The notes beneath the pieces were generated by a model. The model did not search any database, was not told the origin of the DNA, and saw only the letters and a program-made list of their open reading frames with translations. A stretch of 64,000 nt of DNA from Bacteroidota bacterium. GTDB taxonomy: Bacteria > Bacteroidota > Bacteroidia > CAIKAF01. Both the position numbers and the translations under genes were made by a program. This document shows positions 27,412 through 35,764 of this stretch, in pieces. The stretch spans positions 27,310-91,309 of the forward strand of contig JAEZEQ010000004.1 of assembly GCA_023432985.1 (NCBI GenBank), given 5' to 3'. Positions within the stretch are counted from its first letter, which is position 1; each line of letters starts with the position of its first letter.

Positions 27412-28137
27412 ATGTGGGCTTTATACAAAAAGGAATTAACCGGATTTTTCGGAAGCCTTACCGGCTACATAGTCATCATTTCATTTTTGATGGCCAATGC
27501 GCTATTTATGTGGCTTCTTCCGGGAAATATTTTCGAAATGGGTTATGCGGCAATAGACCCTCTTTTTATCAATGCACCCTATATTTACCTCCTGCTAATC
27601 CCGGCAATCACCATGCGTGCTTTCGCTGAGGAAAAAAAAGCGGGAACAATTGAAAGCTTGCTCACCAAGCCTTTGAGTGATATACGCATTATTTTAGGCA
27701 AATATCTGGCTGGTTTTACCGTGGTCTTTTTCTCTGTTTTACCCACGTTAATATACGTCCTGAGTATATACCAGCTTGCTTCCCCTAAAGGCGATATAGA
27801 TTTAGGCGGAATATGGGGTTCATATATAGGCCTATTGTTGCTGGGCTCGGTCTATCTTGCAGTAGGTATTTTTACTTCAACCCTCACAGAAAATCAAATT
27901 ATCGCACTGATTTATTCGGTTGTTATATGTTTATTTCTAACCTGGGGTCTGGATATGATTGCACAATTCAATTCGGTTAAAATCATCGATTTATTAATTA
28001 TAAACCTGGGTATTTCAGAACATTATAACAGCATCAGTCGGGGTGTAATCGACAGCCGCGATATAGCCTATTTCATCAGTGCAGATATAGCCTTCCTTTA
28101 TGCAGCCAATTTAATGTTACAGAAAAGAAAATGGTAA
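27412..28137 (+). CDS. gldF: Gliding-motility ABC transporter permease GldF
   Basis: A 241-residue ABC-2 type permease with six hydrophobic helices. The start MWALYKKELTGFFGSLTGYI and the loop TMRAFAEEKKAGTIESLLTKPLSD are typical of GldF. It pairs with GldG and uses the ATPase GldA, encoded 13 kb upstream. The end of the gene overlaps gldG. The operon continues with DUF4340 and then dnaN. Confidence 0.93.
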   Translation: MWALYKKELTGFFGSLTGYIVIISFLMANALFMWLLPGNIFEMGYAAIDPLFINAPYIYLLLIPAITMRAFAEEKKAGTIESLLTKPLSDIRIILGKYLAGFTVVFFSVLPTLIYVLSIYQLASPKGDIDLGGIWGSYIGLLLLGSVYLAVGIFTSTLTENQIIALIYSVVICLFLTWGLDMIAQFNSVKIIDLLIINLGISEHYNSISRGVIDSRDIAYFISADIAFLYAANLMLQKRKW

Positions 28138-29843
28138 TGAAAAACGGAAAATCAAATTCTCGGAAAAAGTCGGATCTGTTTCGTTTTGGAGCCGTACTAT
28201 TGCTATTAGTCGGCATAAATTTTATCAGTAATTTTCAGTTTTATCGCTTAGACCTGACGGCCGAACAGCGTTTTTCGCTGAGCGACAGTACCAAGGCTAT
28301 GCTGAAAGGACTAGACGATGTGGTCTATGTAAAAGTATTTCTTGATGGCGATTTAAATGCCGATTTCAAGAAAATGCGCAATGCTTCTAAGGAAATGTTG
28401 GACGAATTTAAGGCCTATGCCGGGGTTAATCTCCAATATGATTTCGAAAATCCCTTCCGGGCAGAAGAGGAAAAAAACAAGGAAAAAGCAGCTTTTGATT
28501 TGATGAACAGAGGGCTTTCTCCATTTGTGGTGAATGAAAGGTCGGCAGATGGTACACGGGTGAATATGATTTTCCCGGGAGCATTGATTTCCTATAAAAA
28601 CAAGACTGTACCGGTGAACTTCATGAAAAGTCAGGCCAAAAGAGCACCTGAGGCTGTTTTCAAAGAAGCCATTGAAAGCCTGGAATCGACTTTTGCCCAA
28701 TCTATTTATGTATTGCAATCTCTGAATCAGCGTAAATCACTTGTTTTTGCATCCGGACACGGCGAATTGACCGAGAGGCAATCTATGTATTTCAGAGATC
28801 AGTTGAAGGAAATCTATTATGTTCAAACGGCAAAAATATCCAGCGATCTGCGCAGCATACCCAAGGAAGCCAAGGTTTTGATTATCGCTAAACCCGATTC
28901 TGCTTTTAGCGAAGGCAGCAAATTTGTAATCGACCAGTTTATTATGAATGGCGGACGGGTTTTATGGTTACTCGATAATATTTATTTCCCGTCGGACAGT
29001 GTGGCAAGCGGCCTAAGAATAGGCGTACCGTTTAATTTGAATCTGGACGATATGCTGTTTAAATATGGGGTGCGAATTAATTACGACTTACTCAATGATG
29101 CCCAAAGTGGTAAGATTATTTTGCCTCGTGGCGGAGATCCGGAAAAAGGAATGGAATTCAGACCCTGGGTATTTTTCCCCAGTATGCAAGTGAATCCCGA
29201 TGCAGTAATCACCAAAAATATAGGCAATGTAAAGCTGGAATATGCCGGCAGTATAGATACCATTAACCTGAAAGATGTAAAGAAAACACCACTACTCTAT
29301 ACTTCGAATATGAGCCGTGCGCCTAAAGCACCGGTGCGTCTTACTCCGCAAATTGCGTTTATGGAACCCAGTCCGGCCGTTTTCAATAAAAATAAACTTA
29401 TGGGCGGGGTTTTACTAGAGGGACAATTTACTTCTGTTTTTGAAAACAGATTGGCCAAAAACGAGGGTGCGCCAGCCGAATTCGAACCTCTTTTCAAAAG
29501 CAAGGAAACGAAGATGATTGTGGTGAGCGACGGCGATTTAGCCATGAATTATTTCGACCCGCAAAGTGGCGAAAATTACCCTCCCGGTTCTTATCCGCAA
29601 ACGGGGGAATATTTTGGCGGAAACCTGAAATTTTTAATGAATAGTGTGAGTTACCTTATGGACGATGGATGGCTGATTCCACTCCGATCCAAGGATTTCA
29701 AAATTCGCATGCTGAATACGAAAAAATTGACCAAAGAGAAAAATTACTGGACATGGATGAATACGCTTGCACCCATTGCTATGGTGGGGATATTGGGACT
29801 TCTCTTTTTTGTGTACAGAAGATACAGATATGCTAAAAAATAA
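28131..29843 (+). CDS. gldG: Gliding-motility ABC transporter component GldG
   Basis: A 570-residue protein with an N-terminal membrane helix (residues about 17-35), a large periplasmic part of the GldG/ABC-type uncharacterised transport domain (LDLTAEQRFSLSDSTKAML, SLVFASGHGELTERQ) and a C-terminal helix (residues about 543-560). Two in-frame ATGs are possible, 28131 and 28137; the second forms TAATG with the gldF stop. Translation is coupled either way. Works with GldF and GldA at the inner membrane. Confidence 0.93.
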   Translation: MVMKNGKSNSRKKSDLFRFGAVLLLLVGINFISNFQFYRLDLTAEQRFSLSDSTKAMLKGLDDVVYVKVFLDGDLNADFKKMRNASKEMLDEFKAYAGVNLQYDFENPFRAEEEKNKEKAAFDLMNRGLSPFVVNERSADGTRVNMIFPGALISYKNKTVPVNFMKSQAKRAPEAVFKEAIESLESTFAQSIYVLQSLNQRKSLVFASGHGELTERQSMYFRDQLKEIYYVQTAKISSDLRSIPKEAKVLIIAKPDSAFSEGSKFVIDQFIMNGGRVLWLLDNIYFPSDSVASGLRIGVPFNLNLDDMLFKYGVRINYDLLNDAQSGKIILPRGGDPEKGMEFRPWVFFPSMQVNPDAVITKNIGNVKLEYAGSIDTINLKDVKKTPLLYTSNMSRAPKAPVRLTPQIAFMEPSPAVFNKNKLMGGVLLEGQFTSVFENRLAKNEGAPAEFEPLFKSKETKMIVVSDGDLAMNYFDPQSGENYPPGSYPQTGEYFGGNLKFLMNSVSYLMDDGWLIPLRSKDFKIRMLNTKKLTKEKNYWTWMNTLAPIAMVGILGLLFFVYRRYRYAKK

Positions 29844-29848
29844 GAATT

Positions 29849-30853
29849 ATGAAGAATAAAAATATGATATTGGCCTTGGTTGGCCTGGTTTTAATCGGCA
29901 TTGGAGCTTATTTATATTTCAATCAGAGTAAAAGCACTTATGAAGCCGGTGAAAAAGATTTTGGAATGGCTGACACCTCGGGTGTGGATAAAATATTCCT
30001 GGCCGATAAAAGCGGATTGCAAACCACTTTAGAAAAAGAAGGGGTTAACCGTTGGAAAGTAAACGGGAAATATACAGCCCGAATTGATATGCTCGAAAAC
30101 TTATTTGATGTCATAAAACGTATAAGCGTAAGGGCTCCTGTGGCCAATTCTGCTTCCGAAAATATTTTGAAAAGATTGGCAACCAATAATATTAAAGTCG
30201 AGATTTACCGTAAGGGCGAACTGGCAAAAGTATACTATGTAGGTGGTGGTACGGCCGATAATTACGGCTCCTTTGCCTTAATGGACGGTTCGGAAAATCC
30301 ATATATATGTTATTTACCCGGACATAACGGATATTTGACCAATTTCTATAATCCCAATCCGCTCGAATGGAGGGATCGGTTGATTTTTGCCATGAGTCCC
30401 CGCGACATCCGATCTGTACGCGTAGAATATACATACGAACCACAAGCCGGATATACAGTGGAACAACCCGAAAGAAGTATTTTTGTTGTGAAAAATGCCA
30501 TGGGCGAATCAATCCCCTTTGATACCAATATTGTGAAAGCTTATCTGTTGGAATTTAAGAATATTGCCTACGAAAGCTTTGTAGATATACCCAAAAGCAC
30601 AATGGATTCCATAGCCTCTAAATACAATTTATTCACGCTTCATGTAACCGATGTTTCGGGTAAGACTACAGTGGTAAAAGGCCATAGAATAAAATTAATG
30701 GCAAATACTTACAATGAATTCGGTAAAGAAGTAGAATACGACGACAACCGTATGTACGGCGAAATAAACAGTTTTGGCGAAGAATATATTTTCCTGCAAT
30801 ATTTAACCTTTGACCGCATTTTAAAAACACCTGCATTTTTTCAGGGGAATTAG
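29849..30853 (+). CDS. DUF4340 domain-containing protein
   Basis: A 334-residue protein with one N-terminal membrane helix (MILALVGLVLIGIGAYLYF) and a periplasmic DUF4340 domain (TLEKEGVNRWKVNGKYTARI, then a second similar half). DUF4340 proteins usually accompany GldG-type ABC exporters and are thought to be an accessory part. It follows gldG by five bases. Loop residues and length match the family; the exact role is unknown. Confidence 0.88.
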   Translation: MKNKNMILALVGLVLIGIGAYLYFNQSKSTYEAGEKDFGMADTSGVDKIFLADKSGLQTTLEKEGVNRWKVNGKYTARIDMLENLFDVIKRISVRAPVANSASENILKRLATNNIKVEIYRKGELAKVYYVGGGTADNYGSFALMDGSENPYICYLPGHNGYLTNFYNPNPLEWRDRLIFAMSPRDIRSVRVEYTYEPQAGYTVEQPERSIFVVKNAMGESIPFDTNIVKAYLLEFKNIAYESFVDIPKSTMDSIASKYNLFTLHVTDVSGKTTVVKGHRIKLMANTYNEFGKEVEYDDNRMYGEINSFGEEYIFLQYLTFDRILKTPAFFQGN

Positions 30854-30899
30854 TGAATAAGTTTATTTAAAAAGCAATACAGACTTAAAGTTTAAATTT

Positions 30900-30907
30900 T
30901 ATATTTG
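30900..30907 (+). promoter_or_regulatory. -7 promoter box TATATTTG of dnaN
   Basis: Exact TAnnTTTG match, 24 bases before the dnaN ATG, so dnaN can be transcribed apart from the gldFG unit. Confidence 0.6.
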
Positions 30908-30931
30908 TCACTCAAAATCTAATTCAGACAT

Positions 30932-32053
30932 ATGAATTTCATCATACAAAGTAAAGCCCTGTTGCAACAACTTCAAATTGTTGGTGGCGTAGTATCCGGA
31001 AATAGCAATTTGCCTATTTTGAACGATTTTTTATTCGATATTAAAGATGGAGAATTAACCATCTATGGGTCGGATATGGAAACTACAATCAGTTCTAAAA
31101 TCCCGGTTCAATCCAACGAAAACGGAAGAATTGCCATTCAGGCAAAATTATTGACTGACACATTAAAAACTTTTGCAGATCAACCGCTTACTTTCACGGT
31201 TCAGCCCGATAATTACAATGTAACGGTGACTTCCGAAACCGGAAAATATAAAGTAGCCGGACATGATCCTGCCGAATTTCCAAATTTGCCCGAGTTCGAA
31301 GGTGGAGCCGAATTAAGCATCGATTCTTCCCTTTTGGCTCAAGCTATTTCGAAAACAGTTTTTGCCACAAGCAACGACGAAATGAGACCTGTGATGATGG
31401 GTGTATTCCTCGAATTGGGTCCGGACGGCGTTAATTTTGTCGCCACCGATGCACATAAATTGGTAAAATATTCGCGTACGGATATCACAACTCCCGAGGT
31501 TCGTTCTATTATTCTACCCAAAAAACCATTGAACCTTTTAAAAACTATTTTATTGAGTTTTGATGCGCCGGTTCAAATCAAATTCAACGAGAAAAATCTC
31601 TTGTTTATTTTCGAAAATATTACGGTACAAAGTCGTCTTATCGAAGGCAAATACCCCAATTATGAAGCGGTTATTCCTAAGGTAAATCCTAATCAATTAA
31701 CCGTAGACCGCAATCAATTTATCAATACACTTAGAAGGGTTTCCATTTTCGCTAATAAAACAACTTATCAGGTACGCCTGAAAATGAGTGGAAGCGAATT
31801 GCAGGTTAGTGCCGAAGATTTGGATTTTTCGAATGAAGCAAATGAAAAACTTGTCTGCAATTATCACGGTGCCGATATGGAAATTGGATTCAACAGTAAG
31901 TTTTTAGGCGAAATGTTGAATAATCTGGAAAGTGAAAATGTAATCATAGACCTTAGCGAAAGTACACGCGCCGGCATCCTTCGTCCCGCCGAAGTAGCAG
32001 ACGAACACGAAAAATTGATGATGCTAGTTATGCCTATTATGCTCAATAATTAA
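30932..32053 (+). CDS. dnaN: DNA polymerase III beta subunit (sliding clamp)
   Basis: A 373-residue beta clamp with three related domains. Recognisable parts are the N-terminus MNFIIQSKALLQQLQIVGGVV, FVATDAHKLVKY and the C-terminus KLMMLVMPIMLNN, which in E. coli is MPMRL and helps ring and partner contacts. The gldG-DUF4340-dnaN neighbourhood is, from memory, common in Bacteroidota. dnaN is not beside dnaA here. An intrinsic terminator follows at 32079-32106. Confidence 0.98.
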   Translation: MNFIIQSKALLQQLQIVGGVVSGNSNLPILNDFLFDIKDGELTIYGSDMETTISSKIPVQSNENGRIAIQAKLLTDTLKTFADQPLTFTVQPDNYNVTVTSETGKYKVAGHDPAEFPNLPEFEGGAELSIDSSLLAQAISKTVFATSNDEMRPVMMGVFLELGPDGVNFVATDAHKLVKYSRTDITTPEVRSIILPKKPLNLLKTILLSFDAPVQIKFNEKNLLFIFENITVQSRLIEGKYPNYEAVIPKVNPNQLTVDRNQFINTLRRVSIFANKTTYQVRLKMSGSELQVSAEDLDFSNEANEKLVCNYHGADMEIGFNSKFLGEMLNNLESENVIIDLSESTRAGILRPAEVADEHEKLMMLVMPIMLNN

Positions 32054-32078
32054 TAGAATATATTATAAAGTACATGAG

Positions 32079-32106
32079 AATGAGGAGGCAGCTCCTCATT
32101 TTTTTT
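32079..32106 (+). terminator. dnaN terminator abutting the nth start codon
   Basis: Perfect 9-bp stem AATGAGGAG/CTCCTCATT (32079-32087 with 32092-32100), loop GCAG, then six T ending at 32106. The nth ATG is at 32107, so the T tract touches the start codon. Confidence 0.85.
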
Positions 32107-32748
32107 ATGACTATAAAAGATAAATATACATTGGTATTGGGCGAACTGGAGAAATTGTATCCGGATGCGCAGACAGAATTGATATATTCGAATCCATACG
32201 AACTATTGGTTGCGGTGGTATTGAGTGCACAATGCACCGATAAAAGGGTCAACCTCACCACACCGGCTTTGTTCGAAAGATTTCCGGAACCTGCCGATTT
32301 GGCCCTGGCCGATGTAGAGGAAATTTTTGCCTATATACGCAGCATCAGTTATCCCAACAATAAAGCCAAACATTTGAAAGGCTTAGGCCAAATGATCATG
32401 GAAGAATTCCAGGGCAATATTCCCGATAATATGGAGGACTTACAAAAATTACCCGGAGTAGGTAGAAAAACCGCCAATGTAGTAATGTCTGTGGTTTACG
32501 AAACTCCGAATATGGCTGTAGATACACATGTTTTCAGGGTTTCGGAGCGAATAGGGCTTACGAAAAATGCCAAAAATCCCCTGCAATGCGAACAACAACT
32601 CGTGCGTCATATACCCGCCGAAAAGATTTATAAAGCGCATCACTGGCTTATTTTACACGGGCGTTATGTTTGCGTAGCCCGTAAACCCAAATGCTCTTCA
32701 TGCAGTCTGAAATCCTATTGCAACTATTATAAAAAAGAGCTGCGTTAA
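32107..32748 (+). CDS. nth: Endonuclease III
   Basis: A 213-residue DNA glycosylase/AP lyase. The helix-hairpin-helix LPGVGRKTANVV carries catalytic Lys121, and Asp139 lies in VDTHVFR. The C-terminus has the [4Fe-4S] loop C-x6-C-x2-C-x5-C (from CVARKPKC). It removes oxidised pyrimidines in base-excision repair. I reject the upstream ATG at 32074 because it lies in the dnaN terminator hairpin, and the Nth family starts near MTIKDKYTL. The stop overlaps the stop of the converging SUI1 gene. Confidence 0.97.
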   Translation: MTIKDKYTLVLGELEKLYPDAQTELIYSNPYELLVAVVLSAQCTDKRVNLTTPALFERFPEPADLALADVEEIFAYIRSISYPNNKAKHLKGLGQMIMEEFQGNIPDNMEDLQKLPGVGRKTANVVMSVVYETPNMAVDTHVFRVSERIGLTKNAKNPLQCEQQLVRHIPAEKIYKAHHWLILHGRYVCVARKPKCSSCSLKSYCNYYKKELR

Positions 32749-33086
32749 GCGATTAATTTGGTTTTATAACCCAGAGAAAGGAGCACTTCGTTTACCTTTT
32801 TACGCTGATCGCCTTGTACCAATATATCGCCTTCTTTCGCACTGCCACCGGTTCCACACTTATTGCGTAAAAGTTTGCCCAAACTTTGCAAATCTTCATC
32901 GCGTCCAATAAAACCCGTAATGAGCGTAACTTCCTTTCCCGCCCTTTGTTTGCGGTCAAGGCTTATGCGCAGAAGCTGCTTTGACGGCTCGGGGGTAGAA
33001 ACTTGTTCGTCCTCTTGAGGCAATACAAAATTCGGATTGGTACTATACATTAATCCACCCGAATTACCTGTCTTTTGCTTTTTCAT
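32745..33086 (-). CDS. SUI1/YciH (eIF1-like) translation factor
   Basis: A 113-residue protein. The C-terminal 75 residues form a SUI1 domain (ISLDRKQRAGKEVTLITGF, RNKCGTGGSAKEGDILVQGD). The Gly-rich loop is the part of eIF1-like proteins that enters the ribosomal P site. The start at 33086 is chosen because the upstream open frame reads through the promoter region. YciH is thought to reject initiation on wrong start codons, which is of interest here since several genes look leaderless. A -7 box lies seven bases before the ATG. Confidence 0.9.
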   Translation of the reverse strand: MKKQKTGNSGGLMYSTNPNFVLPQEDEQVSTPEPSKQLLRISLDRKQRAGKEVTLITGFIGRDEDLQSLGKLLRNKCGTGGSAKEGDILVQGDQRKKVNEVLLSLGYKTKLIA

Positions 33087-33093
33087 AACCCCG

Positions 33094-33101
33094 CAAAGGT
33101 A
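33094..33101 (-). promoter_or_regulatory. -7 promoter box TACCTTTG of the SUI1 gene
   Basis: Exact TAnnTTTG match on the minus strand, seven bases before the ATG, giving a leader of only a few bases. Confidence 0.5.
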
Positions 33102-33154
33102 AAGAAAAGACTTCATTTTTTGTAGTGAAAATAGGCACAGATAAATTCCCTTTG

Positions 33155-33162
33155 TATCTTCG
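33155..33162 (+). promoter_or_regulatory. -7 box variant TATCTTCG of the biotin-carrier gene
   Basis: Seven-of-eight match to TAnnTTTG, 15 bases before the ATG at 33178. It is divergent from the SUI1 promoter. Confidence 0.4.
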
Positions 33163-33177
33163 TAAAAAATATAAATC

Positions 33178-33678
33178 ATGCTGAAAACCAAATTTGGAGA
33201 TAAACTTATTGAAGTAGGATTAGACAAAGACGGGAACCCATTTATAGAGGCTGTTTCCGATGAATATACCATAGAAAGGATACATTCCAAATACCTCAAA
33301 ATCACCAAAGGAGAAGAGCTTTATCATGTGCTTTTGGAAGGGATTGATTTTGGCGAAAAACAAATCAGCTTGCGTATCAATGGCGAAAAAAGAAATTATT
33401 TCATCAAAGATGCTATGGACGAAAAGCTTGAAAAATGGGGTTTGGGACAAATGGGAGAGAAAAAATTCAACGAACTCAAATCGCCTATGCCCGGATTGGT
33501 TTTAAAAATTGAAGTAAAAGTGGGCGACCGAGTTAAAAAAGGAGATCCATTGCTGGTTTTGGAAGCCATGAAAATGGAAAATATTCTTAAATCCCCGGCC
33601 GATGTAATCATTAAAGATATAAAGGTACAAGTGGGAAATGCGGTTGAGAAAAACAAAGTGCTTATAGCTTTTGAATAG
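33178..33678 (+). CDS. Biotin carboxyl carrier protein
   Basis: A 166-residue protein whose C-terminal 75 residues form a biotinyl/lipoyl domain with the biotinylation motif EAMKMEN (Lys132), preceded by SPMPGLVLKIEVKVGDRV. The N-terminal 90 residues resemble the extra beta-domain before the carrier of acyl-CoA carboxylases. It should carry CO2-biotin for an acetyl-, propionyl- or other carboxylase, but no carboxylase gene is nearby. Its stop overlaps the GTG start of the kinase-like gene (TAGTG). Confidence 0.93.
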   Translation: MLKTKFGDKLIEVGLDKDGNPFIEAVSDEYTIERIHSKYLKITKGEELYHVLLEGIDFGEKQISLRINGEKRNYFIKDAMDEKLEKWGLGQMGEKKFNELKSPMPGLVLKIEVKVGDRVKKGDPLLVLEAMKMENILKSPADVIIKDIKVQVGNAVEKNKVLIAFE

Positions 33679-34544
33679 TGGAAATAAAGGGAGAATTTAC
33701 TTATACTTTCCAATTAAACGACCCCATTCGTAAAAGGGGAAAAAATGGTGTTGTTTGGCTGGCTACTCAAAAAGAAAGTGGCAATTTTGCAATTATTAAA
33801 TGGCATAAAAATCCAGCCTCAAAGATTCATATTGCACCACATAAACACATACAATCGCCTATAGAAGAGATTGTGCACGAGGGCAAAAAATTCAGCGCTT
33901 ATGCTTATCTGAAAGGTGAAGATTTGCAACAACAATTCGACCAAAGAAAAAAGATTTGGCGCAAGGCCGATTTCATAGTGGCTAAATGGATTCAAACCCT
34001 GGAAATTTTAGACCATATTCATCAACAACAACTTTTGCACGGGGATATTAAATTATCGAATCTGATATATGATGCCTCCGAGGATCAAATGAAGCTGATA
34101 GACCTTGATTCGGTCGCAGCATTTCCGCTTCAACAGCCTATGCAAAGAGCTTTTATTTTTAGTGCGCCCGAACAATTTCTACAAGTGAAAGAATTGACCG
34201 GCCCCTGGAGTGATATTTTCTCGAGCGGAATTTGTTTTTACAGTCTGCTCAGTCAGGCACTTCCCTACTCTATGCAACATCCGGCTATGCTCGAGCAAAT
34301 GCAATTGTCTCTGCCTTTACCCAAAAGAGAAGAAATTCCCGATTCTTTATTTCCCATTTTTCAAAAATGTTGTGCCAAACCTTTATTCCCCAAACCACCC
34401 GGAAAAAAAGCAGGCAATGAAGAAATTAAAGCCTTGGTTTTGAATATTGCCGCACGTTATGCAAAGGCAAGCGATTTAATCACCGATCTGAAGAATCTGG
34501 ATTTAAGTCCGCCCAAAAAATGGTATTCTTTTCTTAAATTTTAG
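33678..34544 (+). CDS. Small Ser/Thr-kinase-like protein
   Basis: A 288-residue protein starting with GTG at 33678 inside the stop codon of the carrier gene. Kinase motifs are seen in order: glycine loop RGKNGVVWLA, ATP Lys41 in FAIIK, catalytic loop HGDIKLSN (Asp123, Asn128), metal motif DLD in place of DFG (Asp142) and FSAPEQF (APE). The N-lobe is unusually short: only about 38 residues lie between Lys41 and the hinge-like YLKGEDL. I see no extra sensor or membrane domain, so it should be cytoplasmic. Likely active, but target unknown. Confidence 0.82.
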   Translation: MEIKGEFTYTFQLNDPIRKRGKNGVVWLATQKESGNFAIIKWHKNPASKIHIAPHKHIQSPIEEIVHEGKKFSAYAYLKGEDLQQQFDQRKKIWRKADFIVAKWIQTLEILDHIHQQQLLHGDIKLSNLIYDASEDQMKLIDLDSVAAFPLQQPMQRAFIFSAPEQFLQVKELTGPWSDIFSSGICFYSLLSQALPYSMQHPAMLEQMQLSLPLPKREEIPDSLFPIFQKCCAKPLFPKPPGKKAGNEEIKALVLNIAARYAKASDLITDLKNLDLSPPKKWYSFLKF

Positions 34545-34978
34545 TCTGCAGAACAAGCATCGCAATATCCTTTAGCAAAAAAGGATAATTCTTCTTTTTT
34601 AAAGCCTTTGGGGAAATCGACCTTGGGTACTGTTTCCATTTCTATACAAAAGGTTTTCCTGCAAGCCAAACACAGAAAATGTATGTGTTCATGTACATGC
34701 GGCTCACTGCCATGATGATTGTGCATACATAATGCATAGCGGGTAACTCCGTCTTCGGAAGGAACTTTATGCACCAATCCTTTGTCCATGAATGCATGCA
34801 AAGTCCTGTATATAGTAACCCGATCAAAATCCTTTTTGAAATATTCTTCCAATTCGGGTTGCGATAAAGCATGACCCTTTTCTTTAAATAGATGCAATAC
34901 CGATTTGCGCACCGGTGTATTTCGTATTTTATGCAATTCGAAAAGGGATAATATATCTTTATCAATATTAGTGGACAT
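34541..34978 (-). CDS. Fur-family metalloregulator (Zur-like)
   Basis: A 145-residue protein with a winged helix (residues about 10-80; YFKKDFDRVTIYRTLHAFMDKG), the His-rich metal region HNHHGSEPHVHEHIHFLC and two CxxC pairs (CLAC and CDAC) for structural zinc. It starts inside the end of the ZIP-like transporter gene (11-base overlap), so the two are an operon. Coupling with a zinc-transporter homologue suggests a Zur-type zinc sensor, although Fur or PerR specificity cannot be excluded. Its stop overlaps the converging kinase stop (TTAG). Confidence 0.9.
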   Translation of the reverse strand: MSTNIDKDILSLFELHKIRNTPVRKSVLHLFKEKGHALSQPELEEYFKKDFDRVTIYRTLHAFMDKGLVHKVPSEDGVTRYALCMHNHHGSEPHVHEHIHFLCLACRKTFCIEMETVPKVDFPKGFKKEELSFFAKGYCDACSAD

Positions 34979-35684
34979 GACTCAACACATTAATTAATAT
35001 AGCCGGTAAAGCACCAAAAATAATCAATATAATTTCTTTCAAATTCAGACTTTGTTTTTTATGCAAAGCCCATAAAATAAAAGCCGACATTAATAGCAAA
35101 TTCGCCGATGCAAAGCTGGCTAAAAAGGGCAACATATCTTCGCTCACATGAGTCACAGATTGCCAAATCGGAAAAATCCAGAAGGTGGGAATACCGGCCA
35201 ATATCAACAATAAGGCTTTCTTAGGCAATATGTTTAAGGATAAAAGTAAGCCATAATTTCCTGCTTTATGCACCCATTCGTGTAAAATGAGCGACAGGGT
35301 AATCGGTATCCACATTTCGGGTAAGGCATATATACCCAGAACCAGGCTAAAAGAGTTGACTATATTGTGTATATAATCGGCCGACACAATAGAAATGGCA
35401 TCAAGACGCATGCGTCCACGCTGTGCAAAGTGCAAAATCAAACTAAAAAGAATGCCTACCAATAAACCCCAAATATCAATATGAAAATGCCCCAACTGAT
35501 GATGCGCATCTTCCTGAAAATGAAGAAAATGTAGCAAAACCGCAGCCACAATGGAGCCAACAGAAATGAGAGAAATCGTCCTGACCCAATTATTGCTCTT
35601 CCCCTGAATAAAATACCATAAGGGTAAAGCTATTAATGGTGTAAGCGAAAGTAAAAAAACTGCAAACAGTATATGCGCACTCAA
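34968..35684 (-). CDS. ZIP-like metal transporter with degenerate motifs
   Basis: A 238-residue protein with seven or eight helices. Helix 4 contains DYIHNIVNS (His106, Asn107; consensus HNxxDG) and helix 5 contains LHEWVHKAGNYGLLLSL (His135, Glu136, His139; consensus HExPHExGD). A His-rich loop (LHFQEDAHHQLGHFH, residues 54-68) lies between helices 2 and 3. These are the metal-site hallmarks of the ZIP (SLC39) family, with the Asp of helix 4 and the second Glu of helix 5 changed. The start is TTG at 35684; no ATG lies nearby. The Fur-type gene overlaps its end. Confidence 0.75.
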   Translation of the reverse strand: MSAHILFAVFLLSLTPLIALPLWYFIQGKSNNWVRTISLISVGSIVAAVLLHFLHFQEDAHHQLGHFHIDIWGLLVGILFSLILHFAQRGRMRLDAISIVSADYIHNIVNSFSLVLGIYALPEMWIPITLSLILHEWVHKAGNYGLLLSLNILPKKALLLILAGIPTFWIFPIWQSVTHVSEDMLPFLASFASANLLLMSAFILWALHKKQSLNLKEIILIIFGALPAILINVLSHVH

Positions 35685-35764
35685 AACGTAAATTTAGAGT
35701 GCAAAGTAAACAAAAAAGCAACAATGTTGCAATACTTAATCTAAAATTGAGTGGAGAGGGGTAT

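Noticed and set aside
32074..32106. Upstream ATG for nth
   Set aside because: It lies in the dnaN terminator hairpin and encodes residues with no match to the Nth family.
35684..35764. Possible Fur/Zur box upstream of the ZIP-like gene
   Set aside because: The region is AT-rich, but I found no convincing inverted repeat of the right length.
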